Below are positions 1 through 11,610 of a stretch of DNA of 64,000 nt, piece after piece (positions within the stretch are counted from its first letter, which is position 1; the number at the start of each line of letters is the position of its first letter). Both the position numbers and the translations under genes were made by a program. The notes under the pieces are model-generated. The model worked only from the letters and a program-made list of their open reading frames with translations, was not told where the DNA came from and did no database searches. The stretch is from assembly GCF_051622035.1 (NCBI RefSeq), contig NC_135361.1, positions 9,305,001 through 9,369,000 on the forward strand, given 5' to 3'. The stretch comes from Arctopsyche grandis. Taxonomy: Eukaryota; Arthropoda; Insecta; Trichoptera; Hydropsychidae.

Positions 1-91
1 ACTCAAGTGCCAAATATTCCGTATTCGCGATTTTCATGGCAAAAATTGTCTTCTGGGCGATCGTGATGTAACTAATAATCCAATTACCATA

Positions 92-508
92 CTAGAAAGG
101 CCTGACAGGTAGACCCCAATGCGCCTTCCTAGACAATTAATTACACACATTGCAGCATTTTTATTACATAAATCGCTGTATTTCGAGAAGGTTGAAGAAC
201 ACGAAATTAAAAATTAATGAATCAATTGAGACATCTATGGATTTAGACTTATACATATTTTTTTTACATATTGTACATAAATCAAATCCAGATATTTGTG
301 ATATAGCAGGTAGGTAGGTAGATTATTGCCAATTTTTTGGAACCGTTTCCATGAAAATCAGATAAATTGGCAAACTCTGATAAGAAACGATCGACTTGGA
401 GTCACAAATATCCAAGTATGACCAGCAGTATTAAAGATTAGCACGGGATCGAACCCGGAACCTCTCGGTGCTAAGCATTAACGCAACTACCGAGCCATAG
501 TGCTGGCT
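92..508 (-). mobile_element. tRNA-derived SINE, full-length copy
   Basis: Read on the minus strand, this copy starts with a tRNA-like head at the 508 end. The head has an A-box-like stretch (TGGCTCGGTAG) and a B box (GGTTCGATCCC). An unrelated body follows and ends near 92 with a conserved tail (GGCGCATTGGGGTCTACCTG). At least nine related copies lie in this window, most of them here and in the 13.6-19.3 kb region, and they share head and body. The ATAAAAT-type repeats just beyond 508 are outside the element. It is not a functional tRNA gene because the acceptor stem and anticodon arm do not fold as a tRNA. Confidence 0.8.
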
Positions 509-1945
509 ATGAATAAAATAAAATAAAATAATACGCCATATGAATAAAATAAAATAAAATACCACGGGTCAATCCAGTCCTTTTCCTATTCTACTCGAAT
601 ATTCATTCAAACTTGAAATTAATCATTTTCCTATTCTACATACTCTATTCAAGTTTTAAATCTATTACAAAAAAGGTCACTTCCAAAAGTGTTCCATTCC
701 AACCATATTCTTCATCTGATTTCATCACAATGTGGCCTTAGTATAAATTATTATCTATTATTTATATATCTAACTTATTTTTAACGCAAGTCACCGTGAT
801 CTCGAAACTTAGCTATTTTTTTTAAATATGTAGTATATGTACGTATGTTTAAGAAATCGAAAAAAAAGCGCTTGCGACAAAAACTGAAAAATAATTATTG
901 ATCTATAATAATATAATGAATTATTTATGTACTCATTATGGTGTTCAAAAATTTGACCTTGCTTTACATTGCATAATATTATTGCATTGATATCGTTAAT
1001 GTCATCGCATTTCACTAAATATACTTAATGCTGTATTTTATTTCCTTCATGTTATTATGTCATTTCAATAGTTTTCGGCTTTTGTTATTACCTTTGAATT
1101 TGTATGATAAAATTAAAATACTTTAAACTCTAATATATTAACGTATAAGGAAGCATATTTTGTTTAGAATAATTGCTGTACATACTCCGAAATTGCACTG
1201 TCACCTTCTGAAAATAATCTCATCTCACCATTTTCAAAATTTGAACTATAAGACTTACTTGGTTTAAAATAATTCGGATAAATAGTTAAAACACAAATGC
1301 ACACTCTGGTCTCTTTTTATGCGGTTGATGCGTATCATGGGATAAAAAAATCACATAGTACAGATGCTGATCAATGCTCAGGAATAGAGGTAGGACCGGA
1401 AGCGTGCTTTTTCTAGGAAATAGGGCATTTTGGGTCTATTTTCCAGGAAACAGGGAAAACTACAAAGCTAGAGATCATGAAAAAAAGGTTCATCATAAAA
1501 AGGAACAAAGCACGGCCAACAATGAACAATGAACAAAGAATGGCTCAAATTTGGTCCGCTCTTTACTCAGGAATCCCCATTTAACTAGCTGCAGCTCGAG
1601 TTTGCACGGAACAAGGCCAGTTGGGCTTACCTTCCACCTTCCTCAAAACAACACAACCACATGATAACTTCGCCTTGCGAAAAAACGAGGGAAACACCGG
1701 ATTTCGCACGTCGCGTATGTAAACAACCAAAACAAGGTGCAATGCTATGACAATAACGTCCAAAATTGTCTTTTTTTGGTGTTGAGAATTTGCATTAAAT
1801 ATGAACGCATAAAAATATACCCGATTTTATAGCAAAAGGTACCGAATACTGACTGAACACATACTATCTTATTTTTTTAAACCATAATGACGACTTGGAA
1901 CTACTCTGTAATGTCACTGTGCCAAAATTGTAATAAACAAATAAA
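509..1945. other. AT-rich stretch without a recognised gene
   Basis: The stretch opens with AAAATAAAATA simple repeats at about 510-560. I see no ORF with a known domain, no splice-like exon and no element ends. The 60-residue frame on the minus strand at 1581-1763 resembles nothing I know. Confidence 0.5.
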
Positions 1946-2125
1946 TCTAATATATAATTTCGAAAGAGGCTTTGTATGTTTGTTTGGTTCGTAAAATCCG
2001 TGACGCCATCGAACAAACGAATATTCAAATAAAATAAAACTATTCAAATAAATTTAATAAAATGTTTACTATTAGATTAGCGGTTTATATTACAAATACC
2101 GAGCGAAGCCGGGTAAAACAACTAG
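1946..2125 (+). mobile_element. Non-autonomous Helitron-like element, 180 bp
   Basis: The element begins TCTAATATATAATTTCG and ends in CTAG. It sits between an A (1945) and a T (2126), which is the Helitron insertion signature. The 3' part contains CCGAGCGAAGCCGGGT, a motif common near the ends of insect Helitron-like elements. There is no target duplication and no coding sequence. A 37-base piece of the same 5' end recurs on the minus strand at 62757-62793. Confidence 0.65.
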
Positions 2126-2134
2126 TAAATAATA

Positions 2135-2345
2135 AAATAATTTTGATTTTGATTTTTAAATGCTTTTTATTATTAATAAATTATGTTCACAATACATCTT
2201 ATATCTATTTTAATAGCTACTGATCTACTTTATAACTAATAATTTAATTTTGTAAGTAATCATAGTACTGTATTATTCTAATGTTAATGTACAGCACAAT
2301 TGGAAAAAGAGCTCAAAAGCCTATTTACAATTCTTATAAAATAAT
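2135..2345 (-). mobile_element. LINE 3'-end repeat, copy 1 of 4
   Basis: Read on the minus strand, the repeat runs from a conserved GAGCTCTTTTTCC region to AATAAAAAGCATTTAAAAATC followed by a (TCAAAA)n-like tail. That looks like the polyadenylation end of a 5'-truncated non-LTR retrotransposon. Related copies lie at 15505-15678 plus 16089-16125, at 20883-21095 and at 36663-36826. No coding part is attached to any of the four, so the parent LINE is not identified. Confidence 0.6.
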
Positions 2346-5300
2346 TTCGAACGTAATGGTTGAGTCGTATATTGAAGGAAGTATAAATGAACCCTTTTCC
2401 GAATGTTTATTTTTTATATTTTATTAACGAGGAAGCCTTTAAAAATAAAATTCGGATCGAATTGATTAATACATCGCACGCCAGCTCGTCGGCAACATTC
2501 GATTACTCTCTGCTAACAGATATAAGGCTTGCGTGATACTCTTTATATTATAATTGAGTACAATATATGTTTTCTTATAAGGGGGTTTATTGGTTTTATT
2601 GTACATATATATATATATACATATACCCTTACAAAACAGTTTCCGTGATCGAATCGCCAATATTCGATGTTTAATTACTGCAAGCACTGTTATTTCAACT
2701 GGTCGTGTGCATATTTGGATCAGATTCGTAACCAGTATATACATATGTATATATCTCTATAAGTAATATTATTTACAGCATACATTACGTGTTTTGTATC
2801 GATAAATCTCTAGGCGAGAAGTTACCGTATAACTGTACGTGTCCTTTAGATATATAAAGCACAACTAATAAGCTACCTGCTATGAATTTTATTACCTTTC
2901 TATAATGGTATTTTTAAATTATTTTAATCATCTCGAAACCTGTTAAATTAACATCGTGCTTATTTTATAATACTCTGTGAATTTTCAAACAGTTAAAAAT
3001 ACACTTGTGTCAATTGGGTCTCTCTTTTTTTCATTCTGAACAACACTTGCATTAGGAAATGCACATTTCGACACAAGTTTCTATTATACTATCAAGTCAA
3101 CAATATTATTCCGTTTTTTTAATCTTTTACGATTCATACGTATTCGTGCAAGCTAAATTAGTCGCTGTATCTTGTTTGCAATATTAAATCTTGCAGATTA
3201 AATAGGTTGTTATATTATGTTTGCTTTTACATAATTGTTCGACCGCCTTTTGCAAATTTGTATAGACTTTTCTTGCTCTGTTTAAAAACTACCAATAATT
3301 TATTTTGTAAGATAAAAATTACTACGCAGATTAGAAATGATGAGCGTATTGTTGAGTTTGTAGATGAAATAGTTAAAAAAGATATGTGTGTTAATTAAAT
3401 AACCGTTATCAGGACACACGCTGTACAAATGAGAAGATTTCGTGGTGCATTGCACTCGACCAGGTGACAGGCATCTGAAAAATTGAATAAACATTGCATT
3501 ATGTTTTGTTTTTTTCTGAAAACTATGCTGTAATAATATTGAAATGCTTGTTTCAAAATTTCGTTAATTTTTTAAAAAATAATATTGATTCGTATTGCAT
3601 TGCCGCAATACTACTTAATATTGTGCTTGAACTACGTGTGTCTTTTTTATCTCAAATTTTCTCCAAGGGAATTAAAATGTGTCAGGCGCATAAAAAATGA
3701 CGTTGTAAAGTTATGAAATTCCACATGTATAATGTAGTCATCGTATTACATTCGGATTGTATTCAATTTGATATCTTGTATGTTCATCAAAAACGACTGT
3801 GTCTATTTCGCACTTCACTTGTAACAAACAAATGGTTTCGAAGATCTATCGTCTTACGTGTATTATATAATACCGTGCTTGGAAAATGATCTTCGAAGGC
3901 TCTTTCTACGGTAAATAAATAAAAATTGATAATCACAGTATTTATTATATTTCAAAACGATGACTGTTTATAGCGTAGCGTTTGTCGGAGCTTAGAAACC
4001 TAGCAATTAACTCATAGATGGCTGCCTGTATCCAAGTGTCTTAATCGACTGTACCTTTTCGTGGATGTTGTATCATCAATTGAGAAACGGAATTATTTAA
4101 CTAAGCGTGCGTTTCAATGGAGAATAAATTGTCGAATACGTTTGGCTTCATTGCCGTGAAAAATTTACAATTAACCCAAGTTTATTAAAGTCATTTGTCG
4201 AAAAAGAAAGTTCGAACGGTTCGACTCGTTGCGCCAACCGACGACCAGCTGTCGTTGTTCCAAGGGAATTATTAATTCCTCTAAACTTTTTAATCATATC
4301 TCCGGTTATAGAACGTAAACAATAACAATGTTATCACTACAAATATAATACTCGTTTAAAATAGCACTCGACGTAGCATTTACAGTGTCAAAAGATCACT
4401 TTCATAGAACTGAGTCACAACTTTTCCTTTCTGTCTGTTTAGAAAATTTACATTCAAATGAACGATCGGACGACCAACTTCAGTAGAACCTGTTTCATAC
4501 TAAAAATGTATCGGATCGCTTCACCCAAACTTAAAATACAATGGAAAAACCTATGAAGTTTTATTTGAGTAAATAAAATTTTAGGTGAAAACAGTTCTGA
4601 GATGAGCTAATTTTCAAAAGAAATATGGTTATTCATACAGTCACTCTTCGTATTGACCTATTTGAAATTCGTTGAGATGAAGTCTTAATACGCTAATGTA
4701 CGAGACGTAACCTGAAACCATTTATTGTAGCACTCAATTATTAACAGTGTTAATTAACGACATTGAAGATTAACCACTGTGATATGGCAGTTGCCCTAAA
4801 TAATAAATTCAGCTCGTTAAGTATTTGATTACAAGGAAAATTTTCGGAATTAATAAATACTCAGCTTTGAAGTTCGCTTATGAGTAATATTGCTTCAAAT
4901 TTAAACAGGACGTGGACAATCCTATGGCCTCCTAAAACCATACTGACAGGTCTAGACTTCGTAATGTCCCATTATTGAGACCATAATATAGTAATGTTGG
5001 AATTTTTCAAGGAGGTTTAAAAAGTTTAAACATATTACAAAATTTTAATTCTTGAATTTTTTTTAAACTTTTATTTAAACACGTGGTTTTAAACTTTCAT
5101 TTCATTGATTTCATTGTTGAAACGTTTCCTCATCAAATTGACAAAATCATTCTACCCACTATGTACAAATGTATGTCACTAATATTTGAATATATTCTCA
5201 AAAAATTATAATATACAATTCCATAGGTGTCGTTCAGGAGCAACCCGTAATAATAATTATAATAACTTTTTAATCCCGATGATAGGGAGAATAGTGCAAT

Positions 5301-5402
5301 CCCCTTCGTCTATATAAATTATATAAATTTACATACATAGATATTTAATACAAATGAACGAAAAAATAAATAAATATATAATAATACATATGTGTACTAA
5401 TC
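2346..5402. other. No gene recognised
   Basis: About 3 kb of AT-rich DNA. The longest frames (for example 2466-2744 minus and 3494-3700 plus) are 60-90 residues, low in complexity and without a domain I know. A (TA)n-rich spot lies at about 2610-2625. No repeat ends were found. Confidence 0.5.
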
Positions 5403-6525
5403 GAGCGCGCCAACGAATATCAACGGCCATTGTGCCTAGGTTTCGTCGATTATGAGAAAGCCTTCGATACAGTTAGTCATAATGCAGTACTTAACGCTCT
5501 ACAAACACAGGGAGTGCCGGAACCCTATGTGGGACTGTTAGCTGCAATATATAAGAATGCCACAGCTTCGGTTAAAATTTTTTCAGGTACAGATAGATTT
5601 AGCATAGGAAAAGGAGTAAGACAAGAAGATACAATCTCGCCCAAGTTATTCAATGCGGTGCTTAAGGGAGTTTTCAGGAACTTGGATTGAGATACAGCCG
5701 GAGTAAGCATCAATGGTCGCTTCTTGAGTCACCTTCGGTTCGCAGACGATATAGTTTTAGTAGCTCGTGATTCAGCGGACCTACTTATCAGACTAACACA
5801 GCTGGACAGGGAAAGTAGAAAAGTAGGATTAAAGATTAACGTAAATAAGACTAAACTAATGTTCAATAGTTATTGCATGCCTGATAGCATCCCCTTAGAT
5901 GATAAACCAGTAGAAGTAGTAAATAATTATTTATATTTAGGTCAAATAATTGACATGTCTGGTAGTAAAGATGAAGAGATGAAGAGACGTATGAAATTAG
6001 GATGGAGTGCATTTGGACGGATGAATGCTTTTTTTAAATAAAAAATGCCACTCTGCCTGAAGAAAAAGATCTTTGATCAATGCGTTTTGCCAGTGATGAC
6101 GTATGGATGTGAAACTTGGACACTGAACGCCAAGATGCTAAATAAAATCCAATGCACTCAAATAAGTATGGAACGCTGTTTGCTTGGCATAACGAGGAAA
6201 GACAGAAAGCGGAACACGTGGGTGAGGAGTATGACAAGGGTAGTGGACAAAGTGGATAGAGTGAAGAGATTGAAATGGCAATGGGCGGGTCACGTAGCTA
6301 GGAGGATGGACGAAAGGTGGACAAAAGTAGTGCTTGAATGGTACCCGAGAGAAGGAAAAATAGTAAAAGGAAGACCGCAAGGAAGATGGGTGAATGAAAT
6401 TAGGAAGATGTGCAGAGTGAGATGGATGAGTGTTGCGCAAAACAGAGACGAGTGGAAGCGTGTTGGAGAGGCCTTCATCCAGCAGTGGATGGCGAATGGC
6501 TGTAAATGATGATGATGATGTGTAC
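5403..6525 (+). mobile_element. RTE-clade LINE, 5'-truncated, reverse transcriptase pseudogene
   Basis: One frame from 5403 to 6509 encodes the C-terminal two thirds of an RTE-type reverse transcriptase. It opens in the finger/palm region with VDYEKAFDTV. It has the catalytic LRFADDIVL motif at about 5730-5756, the NVNKTKLM block, and the RTE thumb and tail with YGCETWTLN and QWAGHVARRMDERWTK. Two in-frame stops break it, at 5688-5690 (probably a former Trp) and at 6039-6041. After the last stop the DNA runs into a short GATGATGATG array, the usual 3' end of RTE elements. The endonuclease half is absent. Fragments of the same family occur at 11236-11610, 56727-57180 and 59455-60318. Confidence 0.9.
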
Positions 6526-6665
6526 ATATAATAATAATAATAAATAAATATATAATAATACATATGTTTACATATAATAATAATAATAAATAAATAATAA
6601 TAATACATATGTTTACATATAATAATAATAATAAATAAATAATAATAATAATAACAATTAATTAA
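6520..6665. repeat. (TAA)n / ATATAATAATAAT simple repeats
   Basis: Three tandem blocks each contain a run of TAA units and the string ACATATGTTTACATATAATAA. They directly follow the RTE 3' end. A similar array sits just before the LINE at about 5350-5400, so this may be a target microsatellite or one extended by the insertion. Confidence 0.75.
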
Positions 6666-6681
6666 TCAATTTAAAGTAAAT

Positions 6682-6919
6682 TTATGGCGTTATGCGAAGT
6701 AGCTCCATCCACCGAACATACAGAGATAAGCGGAAATGAGAAGACGCGGCAGTAAGAAAATAATTTGACTGTAAAAATATACGATGACGTAGGGAGGCCG
6801 CTCTCTTCCTAAGAATGGCCTCAAAGTTAGGCACGTGTGCTTCTACAAACATCTGTGACGCGGTGCAACCCTTTGGTAGCCCGAAGAGAGCACGGTACCG
6901 GTTGTTGTATTGTACTTTT
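6682..6919 (-). mobile_element. LINE reverse transcriptase C-terminal fragment
   Basis: The minus-strand frame reads NNRYRALFGLPKGCTASQMF, then about 50 residues with IRKRAASL and RRWMEL-like features. This is the region after the thumb of CR1/jockey-group reverse transcriptases (YNNAYR..LGLPR..SAS.MF). Coding similarity stops abruptly at 6919, where a terminal-inverted-repeat element begins. The element therefore appears to have landed in this LINE. The catalytic palm is not present. Confidence 0.6.
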
Positions 6920-7280
6920 AGGGTGAAAACACACTCAGTAGTTTGGGACGTTACGTCCTTCTTTTTTTGCTTTAGCTTCCCGTTGTGATTATAAACATTG
7001 AGTTTTCCCCAAACTGAATTCGGGTGTACTTTCACGTGTAGAATTCATATGTTTGGAAGGTCAACCGACAATTTTTTACATTTCTTCAAACGTGGGATTC
7101 ACCGATATCAATCACTGTCAAGCAAGGATGAATACAAGAATAAAATATCGCCGTAAACACTCCAGAGGGTGATTTTTGAAGCTGTGTACCATGTAAATGG
7201 GTTAGGGGTGCTGCGTTTATTTCGCATGTTTAAAAGTATCTATAAAAAAAAGCACGTTCCACTTAGTGTGTTCGCTCTTA
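6920..7280. mobile_element. MITE with TAGGGTGAAAACACACT-type inverted ends
   Basis: The left end reads TAGGGTGAAAACACACTCAG. The right end, read in reverse, is TAAGAGCGAACACACTAAGT, so the termini form an imperfect inverted repeat. Inner segments (ACACTCCAGAGGGTGA and GGGTTAGGGGTGCTGCG) recur inverted in the copy at 62303-62643, and a truncated relative lies at 55601-55741. There is no coding capacity. I could not find a convincing target-site duplication, so the superfamily is open. Confidence 0.55.
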
Positions 7281-7786
7281 GGGCGAAATAAGCCAGCGGC
7301 GAATGTGGCACGTGAATTTTTTTAGATAGTTTTAAACATATAGAAAAAATGTGACGTTCATGGCACGCGTACATGGGATAATCCTTTCAAAACGACACAT
7401 TCGACCTATGTCGTTGAAATTGTATGGTAGTATTTATCCTTACTTGACAGTGATCTATACCAAAACGACTCTTTGGACCATTTTCGGTAAAATTGTATCC
7501 TTGCTTGACAGTGATCGATAACGTTGTATCCCATATTCGTTATCGATCACTGTCAAGCAAGGATACAATTTTACCGAAAATGGTCCAAAGGGTCGTTTTG
7601 TTGTAGATCACTGTCAAGCAAGGATAAATACTACCATACAATTTCAACGACATACATACATAGGTCGAATTTATCGTTTTGAAAGGACTATCCCATGAAC
7701 GCCACATTTTTTTCTATATACTTAAAACTATCTAAAAATAAAGTAAAAACCACGTGCCACATTCACCACTGTCTGATTTCGCCCTT
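7278..7786. repeat. Long near-perfect palindrome (about 250-bp arms, almost no loop)
   Basis: The left arm runs from GGGCGAAATAAGCC at about 7281 to the centre near 7535. The right arm is its reverse complement and ends with GATTTCGCCCTTATTC at about 7790. Matching blocks include GTGGCACGTG, GAAATTGTATGGTAGTAT, CCATTTTCGGTAAAATTG and CCTTGCTTGACAGTGATCG. Arms differ by scattered substitutions and one insertion of about 9 bases. If transcribed it would fold into a single long hairpin. It is probably a fold-back transposon, because its GGGCGAAA ends and TATCCTTGCTTGACAGTGAT core resemble the neighbouring MITE family. Confidence 0.85.
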
Positions 7787-7832
7787 ATTCTCATCATTGC
7801 TTGTATTTCGTCCATAGTTATCCACTATTGAG

Positions 7833-7954
7833 TAGAGGTAGGATAGTCACAGTGCTATCCATTGTAAATCCTTTGTAAAAAAGGTTCGGCAAACCTTTGA
7901 CAATGCATTTACAACCTTTGAACAATACGCGGCACCTTCTGGGTCCGGTGACTA
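7833..7954. mobile_element. 122-bp hAT-type MITE with 8-bp target duplication, copy 1
   Basis: The element begins TAGAGGTAGGATAGTCACAG and ends GGGTCCGGTGACTA. It is flanked on both sides by CTATTGAG (7825-7832 and 7955-7962), an 8-bp duplication typical of hAT elements. A second copy at 46811-46943 has its own different 8-bp duplication, which fixes the ends. The terminal inverted repeat is very short (TAG...CTA with GTCAC subterminal). Confidence 0.8.
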
Positions 7955-7962
7955 CTATTGAG

Positions 7963-10900
7963 GCTAGTACAAAAGGGTAAACAAGTGGTAATGGTATCAT
8001 GGAAAAAATATTTGAAATAAAATATAAAACGAGAAGGCATAGGAGGTCGTCACGTGTAACGTTTGTCAAAAGAGACGAAAATATACCATGATCGTTGTAT
8101 GGAAAGATTGCAAGTACATACATATGTATGTGCTACCGGTTGAGAATCTACTGCTGAATCAAATGCTGGGCATAGTTGAAGACCACTGTCTTAAAGGATC
8201 ATATGTGTACTTCGGCGAGAAGATTTGAAAGCATAGGAATTTGACACTATGACGAATTGCGGTCAACAACCGTTTCGGGTTCATTGTAGAATGCACAATA
8301 CGAGTGCATACAAAATAAATATATGCAAACGCGAGTCGGGCATCGTTGAAACCCAAGTGGCTCATTTATAGTTTAATTGGGTTGCATTGCGGTCTTTGCG
8401 GCATTATTGTGCACCGAGTGCATTCCGTTTTTATGCAACTGTTGCCATCCATCATACAATTAGCCCAGTGTGATCATGCAGTCATAAATATTTTCGGACA
8501 CAGTAGATGTGTGGTATCTACTTGTATGTGATTTTCAGTTATTTTACGACGTGCATCGGCTCAATGTCGCATAATTTACTTAATGGAGTAGCGCTACTTA
8601 TGTATGATCACAAACGCTTTTCGGCTCTAATGGATTCTAAACATTATTAGGTGTTGAACGCCATGCTCAGATGTGCTTGTGTAATTATTACGATAATCTT
8701 TCTCTCCCTCTCTCTCTCTGTGTGTAGTACGTAAGTAGTGAATATGATTGTGAAATTTTTAACGTGTGAGAGCTTTAAGCTGCACTTGATAACGTAATCT
8801 TTGAGCAAAGTGGATTCTGATAGTTGAAATTGTAAGATTTACGTTCTCATGCTACACGTCAGTACACGGAGGTTGTATGATTTAACTTATAATTAAAGTC
8901 TTATTTTTACTTTGACTGTTAATTATAATAATGCATTTAGTTATGTGGATCGTAAACTTTGTAAGTATTGCTTCAACTCCGACTCTTTCTTACACTTTGA
9001 CTCCGAATCCGACTCTATGTACATATGTATGTAGGTCCTGCTAGGCTACAACTAGGGATTGCATTACTGATTTACCGATTTACTGAAAATTTACTTGAAA
9101 ATGATTTCATCGCGAATTAAGTATACAGGCATATTATTGCATTGTAAATCGATGAAGATGGCGTATTATGGATTGGGTAGTCTGGAATTTGTTTATATTC
9201 AGTAATGACAATTTTTTAAAACTCATTATATCTCTTTTGTTATATGTAGGTATTGAAGTTTTGTACAGTGGCAACATAAATAGTAACTCATTGTAATAAG
9301 TAGGAGCCTTAGGAGTAGCTAGCCTTTTGTTAGTTTGACAGTTCTCTTGTAGCACATGTAAAAGTGGCTACAATGATGTATGCTTAAGAGTGGCACCACA
9401 GACAAACCAAGTCGTAATAAATGCAATCAGAAGGTTGTTTCAGTTATGATTATTAATTTTTACGGTTGGACTTTCTGTATTTATATGACAGTATTCATCT
9501 GATATTTATTTTTAATTATTTACGGTTCAATCTAGCCTAACAATTTTAGAAAAAGTATCCATATACAGTTATATAATCCAATTTTTTTAAATGATTTACC
9601 ATTTACTGGTAAATTAAATTTGACAGTAAATTGCAATCACTAATTACGACTATTTCTAACTTCACTCTAACTCAAGCTTTCATTAAAACATTGACTCAAA
9701 TTCTACCTACGATAATGAATACAACTATGACACTGACTCTACTTCTAACGTGACTCCAGCTAGTTATGACTATGACTGTGACTATGACTCCTATTCTTAT
9801 TGGGATCTTTCATATAAAGATGTTGAAATTCCAAATAATACTCAGTACTGATGATCAAAGCGTCTCATAAATAAAACAATGTTGATACTTCCAATAACTA
9901 CTATCTACATTTTTTGGGAAAAACAGATGTATTTTTTTCGTTCTGAGAAAATTACAGTAATTAAATAGAAAATAGTATAAGATTAGTATGATCTGAATAA
10001 TGTATCTCACTTTCAATTAAAATATCATAATCTTCTTGTAGATCAAAATCGTTAAACGATTCTAAAGATAGCCATACAATACGAAGAAAGAAGAAAGTAT
10101 TTAACGCGTTAACACTTTCCAACCGTTATTACGACAATGTTAATTATTGAATCGTGATTTTGAACGTCGTAAATTTCACGTAATAGATTTTAAATAGCAT
10201 ACGCCCATATTATGTGTATATATGTACATATACAATAAATACTATCAATCGAATCAACATTAGAGCTGAAATATTTGTATTCATTCCTAACTCGAATTGA
10301 CGATGTGCAGTTGCGACTTAATTGATTCCATTGCTTTCAAGGTGTTCGCTTAAATTTCCAAAATTACCAAACCGAATTGTCCTTTACGCGTCTCAGCTAA
10401 ACTTTAGCTCAGTTTCCTAATTGATTCAAATTGCCTATTTGGCACGCGTTTGCGGAAAAAAGAATTTCGCAAATTGTTGTTTACGAAGGACTCCTATATC
10501 GAAAACTTCCTTTTTCCCGTATCTTGCAGTGTAAATTCATCCGCGTTTATTATAAGGTCGGAAAAATCGTCGTTGTTTCTTCGACACTTAAGCGCCACTT
10601 TTGCGAGAAAAGTCGTCGGAAATTTTCTCGGGAATTGCTCATTTTCTTTATGGCCGGCAATAGTCATTCATAGAAAAAGCTTGCAGACGCACGTTGACCT
10701 TAAATGTCTATGAAATTTTACGCCAGTTTCGTTAAATTACCCGTGGAAAATTAGACCCAATTTAAGATCCTACATATGTATGTACATACATACAAGACAC
10801 ATAAAAATCATTAAACGACTTTTTTTACTTCACAAATTACTCCACTGTACTTTTGATTATAGATATTTAATATTTAATTTATTTATCAAACTTTTCAATG

Positions 10901-11022
10901 GCCTAGGTATTCTTCATTTTATTATATAGCATTTTTTTATGTATGAAGTAAAATATCTTAGGCAATACTGTATAGTACTACTTTACCATGTACTTGAAAA
11001 TAAACTATGTGATTTATAAGGA
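7963..11022. other. No gene recognised; degenerate GACTCY-type minisatellite
   Basis: About 3 kb without a supportable exon. Two patches, at about 8965-9020 and 9650-9805, are rich in degenerate GACTCT/GACTAT units, and a similar patch occurs at 59340-59440. A TC/TG simple repeat lies at about 8700-8725. The frames at 10431-10713 overlap each other and have no known domain. Confidence 0.5.
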
Positions 11023-11114
11023 AATCAACTATGTAAGTAAATACATAGTTGATTATCCTTATTAAAGAGAACATACAAATATAGGCTTTGTAATAAATGC
11101 TTTATTACAAAGCC
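11023..11114. repeat. Two adjacent short hairpins
   Basis: The first stem pairs AATCAACTATGTA with its inverse (about 11023-11055). The second is a perfect 14-bp stem, GGCTTTGTAATAAA, with a 3-base TGC loop at 11084-11114. Their origin is unclear. They may be remnants of a MITE. Confidence 0.6.
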
Positions 11115-11235
11115 TCTTTGATAACCATATGTTTCGTTATAGATGTATAGAATAGCTTAACTGGACATGTTAATAGTTTCTATGGATATAATTGTTAACT
11201 AATGCATTGCATTAAGTAAATTATAATCCATTTCA

Positions 11236-11610
11236 TCATCGTCATTTACAATCATTCGTCATCCACTGCTGAATACAAGCCTCTCCAAACACATATTATC
11301 AGTCTCATCACACACATTTATTCCACCCATCTCCCCTGTGGCCTTTCATGCAACCTTTTACATTCTCTCGGGTACAATTCTAGCACTTACTTCATCCATC
11401 TATCCTCCGTTCTTCTAGCTACGTGACCCGCCCATTGCCATTTTAAACTTTTTATGACTCTGCACCTTTACTATCTTCATTATATCCCTTGTCATATTTC
11501 TCACCCATGTATTATAGCTCACCTCGATATGCCATTCACAAAGCGTTCAATGTTTTTTTTAATACATTGGACTTTATGCAGCATTCTGGCGTTCAATGCC
11601 CAAGGTTTGT
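11236..11610 (-). mobile_element. RTE LINE 3' fragment
   Basis: On the minus strand this matches the end of the RTE copy at 5403-6525, from the region encoding the conserved thumb (CAATGGGCGGGTCACGTAGC) through the GTGGATGACGAATG terminus. It is diverged, with several small gaps and no open frame. The 3' end lies at the low coordinate, next to ATCATCGTCAT. Confidence 0.8.

Noticed and set aside
420..508. tRNA-like sequence with B box, possible tRNA gene
   Set aside because: It recurs with the same unrelated body in many copies and does not form a complete cloverleaf; it is a SINE head.
6138..6608. 156-residue minus frame opposite the RTE LINE
   Set aside because: Antisense shadow of the reverse-transcriptase coding region and the TAA repeats.
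10431..10713. Two overlapping frames as a candidate signal-peptide exon for fibrillin
   Set aside because: Neither has a hydrophobic signal followed by a phase-2 donor, and no fibrillin-like residues are present.
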